Part shown: positions 1 to 8,367 of the stretch, in pieces | How positions within the stretch are numbered: the first letter of the stretch is position 1 | How the letters are laid out: each line of letters starts with the position of its first letter | Source of the DNA: JBKEDF01 sp047975325 | GTDB lineage: Bacteria; Pseudomonadota; Alphaproteobacteria; Rhodobacterales; Rhodobacteraceae | Assembly (NCBI GenBank): GCA_047975325.1 | Contig: JBKEDF010000016.1 | Span: 1-27,304, forward strand | Length of the DNA: 27,304 nucleotides | Reading direction: 5' to 3' | The notes under the pieces: model-generated | Databases searched by the model: none | Seen by the model: only the letters and a program-made list of their open reading frames with translations | What the model was told of the DNA's origin: nothing | Program-made: the position numbers and the translations under genes

Positions 1-760
1 CGCCCAGGCCGGTGGCCTTTTCAATCAGGTTCAGCCCGTCGGCGCGCCGGCCTTTCAGCCCGTTCATTTCCAGATCGGCGGGCAGGAAGTATCGGCCGCC
101 GCCGCCCATCGCAAAGTCGACGCTGCCCGCCTCCATCGCATTGGTCAGTTGCCGGGCGATATCCATCTGGGCGGTACAGCCCTCGGGGACCGAATCCTCC
201 CAATTGCGGTTTGCGGTCTTGGCATAGACGGCTGCCGGGGTGGCATGGGTGATACGCGCGGTTGAAACGATGCCCACCGATTTGTCCATGCCGGACACGA
301 TTTCCGAGAAGGTTGTCAATTCGTTGCCCGCCACGGTCGAGCAATCGTCATGGATTGCGTTTTCGCCGAGGTTGATCAGGTTGAAACGCTGCTTGACGCC
401 GGTATTCATCGACCCGGCAGTGGGCGCCGAATCCGGGGTCTGGGCGTTGATATTGTAGGTCTTTACCAAAGCGGAGCGGAATTCCGGCCTCTCGTAGGGC
501 AGGACATGCTCTTCGCCCAGCTTGCCTTCCTTCTGGCCGGCATAAAGGCGCGTGGCATAGTTGGTGCCGACGCCGTTGCCGTCCGCGATCAGGAGGATCA
601 CGTTTTTGGCGCGTTTCGTGTTCGGCTGTCGGGCGGCTTCCTGTTGAACCAGGTTTTGCGCGGCGGTGAACCAGTCGCTGCTTGCCTGCGGCAGGTCCTG
701 TGCCAGGGCACCGGATACGAATGTGATCGTGACGATCGAGGTGGCAGCTGCAAATCTCAT
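1..760 (-). CDS. phoA: Alkaline phosphatase, PhoA family (C-terminal part outside window)
   Basis: Reading from an ATG at 760 on the minus strand gives 253 codons open to the window edge, so the C-terminus is missing. Residues 1-20 form a short signal peptide ending ALA, so the enzyme is probably exported to the periplasm, where this family hydrolyses phosphate monoesters. Visible family marks are the first metal-binding segment NVILLIADGNG (residues 53-63, metal ligand D60), the nucleophile motif DSA (D110-S111-A112) in TPDSAPTAGSMNTGVK, and the metal-site segment TARITHATP near 168-175. An RBS (GGAG) lies just upstream of the ATG. Three 11-bp-phased repeats upstream (818-844) suggest control by phosphate starvation through PhoB. 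It shows no link to the catabolic operons beside it. Family is sure; the natural substrate within the family is not. Confidence 0.93.
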   Translation of the reverse strand, partial: MRFAAATSIVTITFVSGALAQDLPQASSDWFTAAQNLVQQEAARQPNTKRAKNVILLIADGNGVGTNYATRLYAGQKEGKLGEEHVLPYERPEFRSALVKTYNINAQTPDSAPTAGSMNTGVKQRFNLINLGENAIHDDCSTVAGNELTTFSEIVSGMDKSVGIVSTARITHATPAAVYAKTANRNWEDSVPEGCTAQMDIARQLTNAMEAGSVDFAMGGGGRYFLPADLEMNGLKGRRADGLNLIEKATGLG

Positions 761-817
761 ATGGGATACTCCGGATGTTGAAAGTATCCCCCGCGTAGAC
801 GGGTTGATTGTCGCATA

Positions 818-844
818 TGTGAAGAAGGTGTAAATTTATTGTAA
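818..844 (-). promoter_or_regulatory. Candidate PhoB-binding repeats (Pho box) upstream of phoA
   Basis: On the plus strand TGTGA (818-822), TGTAA (829-833) and TGTAA (840-844) occur exactly 11 bp apart; on the phoA strand they read TTACA, TTACA, TCACA. PhoB sites are direct repeats with 11-bp phasing, and these lie about 60-85 bp upstream of the phoA start. The match to the enteric consensus CTGTCAT is only partial, so the call rests on phasing and position. Confidence 0.5.
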
Positions 845-1037
845 CATGGCGACGATACTGTTCCCGCGCGGATCTGACCTGGAGGCTTGTGGCGGAGCCA
901 AGGAAAAGCGGGGAGGCGGGTATGATCGTTCGATACCTGAAGGAATCAACGTACTACCCCGGCAGATGTAACGAATATCGACCTGTTCAAGACGGTTTTC
1001 AAAATTCGGATCGTTGCGGGTCATACGCATAAGAATT

Positions 1038-1078
1038 CCGGCGGCTATCTTTGCCGCCGGCAGGGGGTGTTACACCCC
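1038..1078. terminator. Two adjacent inverted repeats, possible terminator of the FAD dehydrogenase gene
   Basis: CCGGCGGC (1038-1045) and GCCGCCGG (1053-1060) form a perfect 8-bp stem with a 7-nt loop. Beside it GGGGTGT (1064-1070) and ACACCCC (1072-1078) form a perfect 7-bp inverted repeat around one base. For a minus-strand transcript the first stem is followed by AATTCTTAT, a weak T-rich tail. They lie about 135-175 bp past the stop of the FAD enzyme and before the phoA promoter, so termination is the likeliest role. The rest of 845-1212 shows no convincing gene or RNA. Confidence 0.4.
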
Positions 1079-1212
1079 AGAGGCAGGGCTTCGTGACAAC
1101 GCCCATTGATGGCGTGACCGCCCCACCAGAGGTAAAATCGCCCAAGGCCCGGATCGCATTTCAGCAATTTGCCGTATTCGCATGATAGCGGTGTCCGACC
1201 AAAGGGCTGTGT

Positions 1213-2703
1213 TCAGCCTCCCTCAGTACCGCAATAGGCGGCAGCGCTTTCGCCCGCGAGCTTGCCAAAGACCGAGCCAGACATCAGCCCGGCGCCGCCG
1301 GGATAGTTTTCGTAGAAGAGACCGCCGACCAATTCGCCAGCAGCATAGAGCCCTGGAATGGACTGATCGGTCATATCCTGCACCTCGCCCTTGGTGTTGA
1401 TCTGAAGTCCGCCAAAAGTGAAGGTGATGCCGGTGGTGCAAACATAGGCTTCGTAGGGGGGCTGATTGATCGGCAAGGCCCAGTTTGTCTTGTTTGGGTT
1501 AAGGCCCTTGGTCGTTACCCCATCGAGGACAGAAGGATTGAAGTCCCCACCCTGGCAGGCGTCATTATATTCCTGTACCGTTTGGGACAGCTTCTCCGGA
1601 TCGAGATCCAGTTGTACGGCCAGTTCCTCGATTGTGTTTGCCGTTGCCTTGGTGACTTCCTTGATCCGGTATTCGTCACGTAGCCGATGAATGGTTTGCT
1701 GGTCGAAAATCTGGATCGCGGTACGGTTTGGCTGGGCCATGATATCGCGCCCGTATTTGGCATATGTCAGATTGCGGTAATCCGCGCCTTCATCGACAAA
1801 ACGCTCGCAATCGGTATTGACCATGATCCCCAAAGGGTAGGAATGCTTCTGGAAGTTGTCCAGAACCCACCGGTCGCCGTAGGGCGGGGCCGAAATATCC
1901 CATTCGCAGGCGTGGCAAGATGACCAGTTCCCATAAGGCTTGGCACCGATATCGAGTGCAGCCTGAATGCCTTCGCCCATATTGTGGCGGGTGCCCCGGA
2001 CACGACAGAGATCCCAGCCAACACCAAGATAGCGCACGCGCCATTGCTGGTTGGATTCGAAGCCACCGCAGGCGAGAATTACGGCTTTGGCGGTGATTTC
2101 GCCGTAACCTTCCTTGGTTCTTGTCTTCACCCCGGTTACCGTGCGGTCATTGGACTGCAGAAGTCCGATTGCCGCAGTGCCGTAACGGATCTCGATACCA
2201 AGTTTCTCGGCGCGCTGGATTTCGGCTTCGACAAGGCCTGCGCCGCCGCCAACTGCCTCAATATTCACACCGCCGTAGAAATGGTGCTTGCCGTCCACAA
2301 GGTAGGACTGGCGACCGAACATTGGTACAAAGCGGATTGAATGGCCTCGCAGCCATCCCATCGTCATGCGCGACCGGTCGACCAGCAACTGGGCCAGATC
2401 CTCATCCGTCTGGTGGCGTGTTACCTCCCGCATCTGTTCCATGAAGAATTCGCGGGAATGTGGAGGCAGGATAATCTGGTTGCGCTCTGCTTCGGAAAGA
2501 TCTGTAAGAATATCTTCCATGACATCTTCAAGACCGTCATGGGCGAAACGGAAACCGCCGGCAGTGAAATAGGAATTGCCTCCGCGTTCGTCTTCGGGGG
2601 CCCGTTCCAGAACCAGGGTTTTGGCCCCATTCTCATGCGCTGACAGGGCGGCGCAGAGGGCGGCATTTCCGCAGCCGACGATGATTACGTCATATTCGCT
2701 CAA
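1213..2703 (-). CDS. FAD-dependent dehydrogenase/reductase, fumarate reductase/TcuA-like
   Basis: The 496-residue flavoprotein belongs to the fumarate reductase/succinate dehydrogenase flavoprotein superfamily and most resembles tricarballylate dehydrogenase (TcuA, which oxidises tricarballylate to cis-aconitate). The N-terminus has the dinucleotide fold VIIVGCGNAAL (residues 6-16) with E33 placed to hold the FAD ribose, then RGGNSYFTAGG (40-50). The C-terminal FAD segment GLYAAGELVGG and YPGGAGLMSGSVFG is intact. No signal peptide or heme-binding CxxCH is seen, so it is probably cytoplasmic. The start is TTG at 2703, with AAGGAG 7 nt upstream; an ATG nearer the RBS is out of frame and meets a stop after six codons. 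It is divergent from the ThDP-enzyme operon across a 383-bp gap, suggesting shared control. Superfamily is certain; the substrate is inferred (ketosteroid dehydrogenase-like relatives share the fold). Confidence 0.85.
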   Translation of the reverse strand: MSEYDVIIVGCGNAALCAALSAHENGAKTLVLERAPEDERGGNSYFTAGGFRFAHDGLEDVMEDILTDLSEAERNQIILPPHSREFFMEQMREVTRHQTDEDLAQLLVDRSRMTMGWLRGHSIRFVPMFGRQSYLVDGKHHFYGGVNIEAVGGGAGLVEAEIQRAEKLGIEIRYGTAAIGLLQSNDRTVTGVKTRTKEGYGEITAKAVILACGGFESNQQWRVRYLGVGWDLCRVRGTRHNMGEGIQAALDIGAKPYGNWSSCHACEWDISAPPYGDRWVLDNFQKHSYPLGIMVNTDCERFVDEGADYRNLTYAKYGRDIMAQPNRTAIQIFDQQTIHRLRDEYRIKEVTKATANTIEELAVQLDLDPEKLSQTVQEYNDACQGGDFNPSVLDGVTTKGLNPNKTNWALPINQPPYEAYVCTTGITFTFGGLQINTKGEVQDMTDQSIPGLYAAGELVGGLFYENYPGGAGLMSGSVFGKLAGESAAAYCGTEGG

Positions 2704-2782
2704 TTTTCATCTCCTTCTTCCCGCAGAGGGCACGCCAGTCAAATTTCACCATGGTCGCCTCTTCAGCGCCCATCATTGTGGT

Positions 2783-2819
2783 ATCTATGCCCAAGTTTTG
2801 TTTTAAGTCAACTGTCGAC
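2783..2819 (-). promoter_or_regulatory. Candidate promoter and operator of the FAD dehydrogenase gene
   Basis: The 383-bp gap 2704-3086 between divergent genes holds no ORF with family features. On the minus strand TTGACT (2811-2806) could be a -35 box, followed at 16-18 bp by a poor -10 (around ATAGAT, 2788-2783). An imperfect palindrome GTCAACTGTCGAC (2807-2819, 10 of 13 positions symmetric, containing the 8-bp palindrome TGTCGACA at 2813-2820) overlaps the -35, as an operator would. No regulator gene is adjacent. Weak evidence. Confidence 0.3.
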
Positions 2820-3086
2820 ATTATGCAGGTCCTCCATGATTCTCCGGGTCAGTAAGAATGTTTGCCGTTGGCGCGTGCTTGAGACAGGTAAGGCTTCGGC
2901 CAGTCAGGCGGTCATTTGCTGAAAGGCGCATCCAAGGCTGCCGCGCATATGGCCTGCCCCCTGTCGGCGTAGAGAGGTCGTGCAAGCCCCGGAGCTTTTC
3001 AAATCGACCATGGATTTTTTCCTGATTGTCGGCTTTCCTATTGGCTATCGGGACAGAAGGCGCTGCAAGATATTCAGGGGGCAGAT

Positions 3087-4715
3087 ATGTCTGACGTGAA
3101 ATCCTATACCTACCAGTCCATTGCCAGATCCATCGAAGATCATGGTATTCAGACCATCTTTGGCCTGATGGGAGACGCCAATATGTTCATGGTGGATCAC
3201 TATGTCAGAGAGTGCAAAGGAACCTTTGTCCCGGTTGCCTATGAAGGCAGTGCCGTGCTGATGGCACTGGCCTATTCCCATGTTTCAGGCCAGATCGGGG
3301 TTGCAACGGTCACGCATGGGCCGGCCCTGACGAATTGCACGACCGCGCTGACGGAGGGCACACGCGGCCATATACCAATGGTGCTTCTGGCAGGCGACAC
3401 GCCTGTCACAAACCCGCATAACCCACAGAACATAGATCAACGTGAACTGGTCAGTGTGACAGGGGCGGGATTTGAACAGATCCGCGCACCCGAAACCGCG
3501 GCATATGATATCGCCCATGCCTTCTACCGCGCCCGTATTGAAAAACGTCCGATCGTGGTGAACATGCCTGCCGACCACATGTGGCAGGAAGTCCCCCATG
3601 AGAAAATGGTATTCCAGCCCTTTCTGGCCCCCGCCTATGTGCCGGAAGGGAAGGATCTGGACGAAGCGATCGGCATGATTGCTTCCGCAAAACGACCGAT
3701 TATCCTTGCCGGGGGCGGCGCTGTCGGGGCCCGCGAAAAAATTATCCGCCTTGCTGACCGTCTGGAAGCGCCGCTTGCGACGACCCTGAAGGCCAAGGGG
3801 CTTTTCAATGGGCATCCCTTTGACATGGGTATCTTCGGGACCCTGTCCACACCCGCCGCCTATGAGGCGATCGCGAATGCGGATTGCCTTGTCTGTTTTG
3901 GCACCAGCCTTCATCACTTCACGACCGACAAGGGCAAATTGATGCAGGGCAAGCATGTCATCCAGATCAACGATGCTCCGACCGAGGTCAGAAAGAATTA
4001 CCATCCTGATGCGGCGCTTGTCGCGGATGCGGGACTTACGGCAGACAATATCGTCTATTGGCTGGGTGAGGCGGAAATTCCCCCAACCGGCTTTACGAAG
4101 GAACTGGATATGGAGGTCCTGACCCGGCATCCCACCGGCTCCGACAAAAAGGCCGCTGCGGGCTGCATCAACTATGTCCATGCGCTTGAACGGCTTGAGG
4201 GAGCCTTGCCCCAAAACCGCGTGCTGACCACCGATGGTGGGCGCTTCATGACAGAGGTCTGGTGCCGCATCTCCGTTCCGGACCCGCAGAGTTTCATCGT
4301 GACCGCGAATTTTGGCTCCATCGGCCTTGGGTTGCAGGAAGCCATTGGGGCCAGCCTTGCCGCGCCGGACCGTCCTGTGGTGCTTTTCACCGGGGATGGC
4401 GGTTTCATGATGGGTGGTGTGAACGAATTCAACACCGCCGTGCGCCTGAAACAGGATCTGATCGTGATCGTCGCCAATGATTTCGCCTATGGCGCTGAAC
4501 ATATCCAGTTTCTGGATCGCAGCATGGATCCCGGCCTGTCGGAATTCGAATGGCCCAGCTTTGCCGGTATTGCCACGGCGCTTGGTGGCAAGGGGGTCCA
4601 GGTCCGGTCCAGTGAGGATATGGCACTGGCCGTCGAGGCAATTGAAACCCGTGATCGGCCGCTTCTGATCGAACTTTGCCTTGATCCGAATGACGTGCCC
4701 AGAATGCGCATCTGA
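3087..4715 (+). CDS. Thiamine diphosphate-dependent enzyme, acetolactate synthase large subunit-like
   Basis: The 542-residue protein has the three-domain layout of the acetolactate synthase/benzoylformate decarboxylase family. The N-terminal pyrimidine-binding domain carries the catalytic Glu E53 in PVAYEGSAVLMA. A middle domain (about 190-330) includes RPIILAGGGAV. The C-terminal diphosphate-binding domain has GDGGF at 436-440 and the matching N464 (GDG-x25-N). It should decarboxylate, cleave or ligate a 2-oxo acid or ketone in the cytoplasm. The residues I can read do not separate acetolactate synthase from decarboxylase, lyase or IolD-like hydrolase. No small regulatory subunit follows, which argues against biosynthetic acetolactate synthase. 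The ATG is preceded by CAGGGGGC. It leads an operon with a DUF917 protein and a hydantoinase-type protein, suggesting a catabolic role. Confidence 0.85.
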   Translation: MSDVKSYTYQSIARSIEDHGIQTIFGLMGDANMFMVDHYVRECKGTFVPVAYEGSAVLMALAYSHVSGQIGVATVTHGPALTNCTTALTEGTRGHIPMVLLAGDTPVTNPHNPQNIDQRELVSVTGAGFEQIRAPETAAYDIAHAFYRARIEKRPIVVNMPADHMWQEVPHEKMVFQPFLAPAYVPEGKDLDEAIGMIASAKRPIILAGGGAVGAREKIIRLADRLEAPLATTLKAKGLFNGHPFDMGIFGTLSTPAAYEAIANADCLVCFGTSLHHFTTDKGKLMQGKHVIQINDAPTEVRKNYHPDAALVADAGLTADNIVYWLGEAEIPPTGFTKELDMEVLTRHPTGSDKKAAAGCINYVHALERLEGALPQNRVLTTDGGRFMTEVWCRISVPDPQSFIVTANFGSIGLGLQEAIGASLAAPDRPVVLFTGDGGFMMGGVNEFNTAVRLKQDLIVIVANDFAYGAEHIQFLDRSMDPGLSEFEWPSFAGIATALGGKGVQVRSSEDMALAVEAIETRDRPLLIELCLDPNDVPRMRI

Positions 4716-4863
4716 CAAGTTTTCAGCAATTACGGCTGATGTGACCCTGACCGGAATGGAGGCTCCGGCCCGATTTCGGGTTCGGGTGCTTGACCTGCGC
4801 AGCTATTCGACCGAAAGACGGCACAGCCGCCGGGCGCGGCAGGAAGTTGGGAGAACGGGACGA

Positions 4864-5988
4864 ATGCAGGATGTGCCATCGCGGGAACTGACCGCGGAAG
4901 AGATCGAATTTTTGGCTGTCGGCGCCTGGGTGCTGGGAACGGGGGGTGGTGGCAGCCCCTATATGGCGCTTCTGAACATGCGCAGGCTTTATGCCGAAGG
5001 CAAACGGGTGAGGCTGATGTCCCCCATGGATTTGCCCGATACGGCGCATGTTGCGGTGGTCTCGAATATGGGTGCGCCGCTCGTGGGGCAGGAAAGGCTG
5101 GTCGATAGCCGCAGTTCCGCTCGTTCAGTCGAATTGCAGCAGGAACATTGCGGTATCCGGTTCGATGCGGTCATGTCGGTTGAAATCGGCGGTGGCAACG
5201 GGTTGCAGCCGCTGATGGTTGCCGCGCATCTGGGCATTCCGGTTGTCGATAGCGATTTCATGGGCCGTGCCTATCCCGAGGCGCAGATGACCTCTTCCGC
5301 GATTGGTGATCTCTCCCCCGTTCCGATGATGCTTTATGATTGCCGGGGGATCGAGGCCACCGTGCGCACGGCACCAAGCTGGAAATGGGTGGAACGTGTC
5401 AGCCGCAAGATCTGTGCGGAAATGGGGTCCACTTCCTGCACCTGCAAGGCGCCGCGAACGGGGGCAGAGGTGAAGGAATGGGGCATCCATTTCACCACGA
5501 CCAAGGCGATCGAAATCGGGCGGGTACTGGATGAAACACTGAAGGCCCATGGCGACCCGATTGAGGCGCTGATCCGCAATCAGGGGGGCAAGAAACTGTT
5601 CACCGGAAAGATCACCGATGTGGAACGACGCACGACCGAGGGCTTTTTGCGCGGAACGGCTCGGGTGGCGGGGCTTGACGGTGATGCCGGGCGCAGCCTG
5701 ACACTGTCTTTTCAGAATGAATGGGTTGTGGCCTGGGATGGCGATCCCGAGGCAAACCGACCCCTGGCCACCACGCCGGATCTGATCTGCGTCCTTGATA
5801 CCGAAACCGGCGATGGAATTGGAACGGAAACCATCCGCTATGGGCAGCGGATTTCTATCCTTGCCTTGCCCGCACCGGAGATCCTGACAACCGAACGGGG
5901 GCTGGAATTCGTGGGGCCGCGGGCGTTTGGATATGATATCACCTTCAAATCCGTCTTTGACGGCGCAATCGGGGAGGCCCGCGCATGA
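4864..5988 (+). CDS. DUF917 (S-methyl thiohydantoin desulfurase-like) family protein
   Basis: This 374-residue protein matches the DUF917 family, also named after S-methyl thiohydantoin desulfurase. The family's opening is present: LTAEEIEFLAVGAWVLG followed by the glycine loop GTGGGGSP (residues 25-32), and a central VEIGGGNGLQPL. I place the start at ATG 4864 because homology begins at once; the frame stays open upstream to a TTG near 4681, but that stretch (overlapping the ThDP gene) has no family likeness. Length suits the family, about 360-380 residues. It overlaps the next gene by ATGA, the usual pairing of DUF917 with hydantoinase/oxoprolinase-type ATPases, so the two probably act together on a cyclic amide, thiohydantoin or related ring. 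Precise reaction unknown. No membrane segment is seen. Confidence 0.8.
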   Translation: MQDVPSRELTAEEIEFLAVGAWVLGTGGGGSPYMALLNMRRLYAEGKRVRLMSPMDLPDTAHVAVVSNMGAPLVGQERLVDSRSSARSVELQQEHCGIRFDAVMSVEIGGGNGLQPLMVAAHLGIPVVDSDFMGRAYPEAQMTSSAIGDLSPVPMMLYDCRGIEATVRTAPSWKWVERVSRKICAEMGSTSCTCKAPRTGAEVKEWGIHFTTTKAIEIGRVLDETLKAHGDPIEALIRNQGGKKLFTGKITDVERRTTEGFLRGTARVAGLDGDAGRSLTLSFQNEWVVAWDGDPEANRPLATTPDLICVLDTETGDGIGTETIRYGQRISILALPAPEILTTERGLEFVGPRAFGYDITFKSVFDGAIGEARA

Positions 5989-7529
5989 GACGGATCGGAA
6001 TTGACGTTGGCGGCACCAATACGGATGCGGTGCTCCTCGAAGGCGACAAGGTCATGTTCGCCACCAAACGCCCCACGACGGATGACGTAACCAGTGGCAT
6101 CCTGGATGCGCTGACCGCCGCACGGGACAGTGAGGCGGGCAGGGGGCCCATTGATGCCGTGGTGATCGGCACCACCCATTTCATCAATGCGGTGGTACAG
6201 CGTAAACATCTGGTCAAGACGGCTGCGATCCGGATCGGACTTCCGGCCTCGGCCTCACTGCCGCCTTATTGCGACTGGCCTGCCGATCTGGCCGAATTGG
6301 TCGATGGCGGGATCTATCAGATCGAGGGCGGACATGAATTTGATGGCCGCCCCTTCATGCCGCTTGATATCGAGGCACTGAAATCAGCGGCCCGTGCGAT
6401 CCGCGACAGCGGAGTGCTGGCGGTCGGGATTTCCTCTTCCTTTTCTCCGCTTGATCCGTCCTGTGAGGAAACCGCACGCGAGATCCTTGCCGAAATCTGC
6501 CCCGATGTCGCAGTGACATTGTCCTCCAGTCTTGGGCGTATCGGGCTTCTGCCGCGCGAAAATGCGGCATTGTTGAATGTCGCACTGTCCGATCTGGCAT
6601 CGCGCACGGTCAATGCCTTTCAGGAGGCCATTGCGAAATCCGGCATTCAGGCGCCGCTTTACCTGACGCAGAATGATGGCACCGTGATGCAGGCGGCGCA
6701 GGCGATCCGGTTCCCGGTAATGAGCTTTGCCTCCGGTGCGACCAATTCGATGCGGGGGGCGGCACATCTTTCGGGGCTGAGTGATGCGATGGTGGTCGAT
6801 GTCGGGGGGACGACCTCGGATGTGGGGCAGTTGCGCAACGGTTTCCCGCGTGAGGCCAATTCCGTGGTTGAGGTCGGCGGCGTCCGCACGCTTTTTCGCA
6901 TGCCCGATCTTTTGTCGATCGGCGTTGGGGGTGGCAGCCATGTTACCCCTGATGGGGCACGGATCGGGCCGCTTTCGGTGGGCTATCGGCTACCGCAGGA
7001 GGCACTGGTTTTTGGCGGGGGGCAGCTTACGGCATCGGATATTGCGGTGGCGGCAGGGCTTCTGGATATCGGGGAACGTGCCCGCGTGACCCATCTGGAC
7101 AAGACGGTGATTGATGCAGCACTGGCTGATGCCCGCGATCAGATTGAAGTCGCGGTGGACCGCATGAAGATGGAAAGCGGCGATGTTCCGTTGCTGGCCG
7201 TTGGTGGTGGTGCCTTCCTCGTGCCTGATCGGATGGAGGGTGTTTCGGAAGTGCTGCGCGTTCCCCATGGTGATTGTGCCAATGCGGTGGGTGCGGCGAT
7301 TGCCCAGGTTTCAGGCGAAACCGATCAGGTCTTTTCCGACATGACCCGCAGCGAAGCCATCGATGAGGCCGTGCGCATTGCCCGGGCCCGTGCCATTGCG
7401 GGCGGTGCCGTGGAAGATACGCTCCAGACGGTGGAGATCGAAGATATGCCATTGGCCTATCTGCCTGGAAATGCCCTGCGGGTCCGTGCGCGCGTGGCTG
7501 GTGAAATCGGCGATCAACCCCGGGGCTGA
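5985..7529 (+). CDS. Hydantoinase/oxoprolinase family protein (HyuA-like)
   Basis: The 514-residue protein has the sugar-kinase/actin-like ATPase fold of hydantoinase A and 5-oxoprolinase. The first phosphate loop is DVGGTNTDAVL (7-17), followed by a conserved GTTHFINAVVQR near 60-75, the second loop VVDVGGTTSDVG near 268-279, and SIGVGGGSH downstream. Such proteins couple ATP to opening of a lactam or hydantoin ring, or activate a carbonyl for a partner. At 514 residues it is shorter than classical HyuA (about 650-700) and no HyuB follows; this short type is usually paired with DUF917, as here by a 4-nt ATGA overlap. The operon ends 15 bp later at a perfect inverted repeat. Family is sure, substrate unknown. 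Confidence 0.85.
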   Translation: MRRIGIDVGGTNTDAVLLEGDKVMFATKRPTTDDVTSGILDALTAARDSEAGRGPIDAVVIGTTHFINAVVQRKHLVKTAAIRIGLPASASLPPYCDWPADLAELVDGGIYQIEGGHEFDGRPFMPLDIEALKSAARAIRDSGVLAVGISSSFSPLDPSCEETAREILAEICPDVAVTLSSSLGRIGLLPRENAALLNVALSDLASRTVNAFQEAIAKSGIQAPLYLTQNDGTVMQAAQAIRFPVMSFASGATNSMRGAAHLSGLSDAMVVDVGGTTSDVGQLRNGFPREANSVVEVGGVRTLFRMPDLLSIGVGGGSHVTPDGARIGPLSVGYRLPQEALVFGGGQLTASDIAVAAGLLDIGERARVTHLDKTVIDAALADARDQIEVAVDRMKMESGDVPLLAVGGGAFLVPDRMEGVSEVLRVPHGDCANAVGAAIAQVSGETDQVFSDMTRSEAIDEAVRIARARAIAGGAVEDTLQTVEIEDMPLAYLPGNALRVRARVAGEIGDQPRG

Positions 7530-7544
7530 CGCCTGGCCATTCCG

Positions 7545-7578
7545 TCACCGCAATGCGCCCCTTCGCGCATTGCGGTGA
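7545..7578. terminator. Perfect 14-bp hairpin between convergent operons
   Basis: TCACCGCAATGCGC (7545-7558), loop CCCTTC, then GCGCATTGCGGTGA (7565-7578): a perfect 14-bp stem. It sits between the HyuA-like stop (7529) and the stop of the convergent SDR gene (7604), so it can form in transcripts from both sides. There is no T-run on either side, so it may end transcription in both directions in a Rho-aided way or protect 3' ends. Confidence 0.75.
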
Positions 7579-7603
7579 TCTGTCCCAGGGCGGAGGGGCA
7601 TGG

Positions 7604-8356
7604 TCAGGAAAAGACGATCCCGCCATCGACATTCAGGGTCTGCCCCGTCACGAAACCCGCATCGTCGGAGGCCAGAAAGGCCACCGGCCCCACGACATCC
7701 TCGGGCGCGCCGATCCGGGCCATGGCGGTCTTGGCTTTCCAGGCGTCCCGGACTGCCGGATCTTCGAGGTTCACCCGGCCCATCTCTGTCAGGATGATGC
7801 CGGGACAGACGCAGTTGACCGTGATCCCAAGTGGCCCGACCTCCTGTGCCAGAACGCGCGAAAACCCCATGACTGCCGCCTTGGAGGCGGAATAATGGGC
7901 CTGTTCGGGGGCGCCATGTTTGCCGCCGATCGAGGCAATATTGACGATCCGGCCGTATTTGCGGGCTTTCATGGCGGGAAGGAAGGCCTGAATGACCATG
8001 AAAGAGCCCTTGGCGTTCACATCCAGCACGCTGTCCCAGATATTTTCCGGCAGGCCGTCGACCTCCCCGGCAATCAGAATACCCGCATTGTTGACGACGG
8101 CGTCTATCTGGCCGAATTCATTCAGCACGGTTCTGGCCATTGCCTCCACCTGCGCCTTGTCCGAGACGTCGCAATAGGCGGTGATGGTACGGCGGCCCAT
8201 GGCGGTGATCTTTTCCGCCACGGATTTCAGGTCACCTGCCTGACCTTCGATATCATTCAGTGCCACATCATAGCCGCGTTCGGCCAGTCCCAGGGCGATG
8301 GCGGCCCCGATACCGCGGCTGGCCCCTGTTACGACGGCGGTTCTTGCTTGGGTCAT
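7604..8356 (-). CDS. SDR family oxidoreductase (FabG-like), last gene of sugar operon
   Basis: A 250-residue classical short-chain dehydrogenase. The cofactor loop is TGASRGIG (10-17), D35 ends the second strand and favours NAD over NADP, NNAG lies at 89-92, and the catalytic set is N114, S142, Y155 and K159. The C-terminus ends in the usual nucleotide-fold hydrophobic DGGIVFS. I take ATG 8356, which has AAAGGA 6 nt upstream; a TTG at 8371 would add five residues but would place the start inside the upstream stop. It is the final gene of the minus-strand operon, next to a second SDR. Likely role: NAD-linked oxidation of a hydroxyl in the imported sugar/polyol or its product. FabG-type reduction in lipid synthesis is less likely in this setting. 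Confidence 0.87.
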   Translation of the reverse strand: MTQARTAVVTGASRGIGAAIALGLAERGYDVALNDIEGQAGDLKSVAEKITAMGRRTITAYCDVSDKAQVEAMARTVLNEFGQIDAVVNNAGILIAGEVDGLPENIWDSVLDVNAKGSFMVIQAFLPAMKARKYGRIVNIASIGGKHGAPEQAHYSASKAAVMGFSRVLAQEVGPLGITVNCVCPGIILTEMGRVNLEDPAVRDAWKAKTAMARIGAPEDVVGPVAFLASDDAGFVTGQTLNVDGGIVFS

Positions 8357-8367
8357 GGAATGTCCTT

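Noticed and set aside
900..945. Short stem GGTAT...ATACC near 919-937 resembling a tRNA T-arm
   Set aside because: No acceptor stem, anticodon arm or CCA context around it.
836..1030. 64-codon minus-strand ORF between phoA and the FAD dehydrogenase
   Set aside because: Weak RBS, no recognisable family and its end runs into the putative Pho box; more likely chance.
3285..4718. 477-codon minus-strand ORF opposite the ThDP enzyme
   Set aside because: Antisense shadow caused by high third-position GC; the plus strand has complete ThDP motifs and this frame has none of any family.
4681..4863. 61-residue N-terminal extension of the DUF917 protein
   Set aside because: It begins with TTG inside the ThDP gene and carries no family similarity; the family's N-terminus starts right after ATG 4864.
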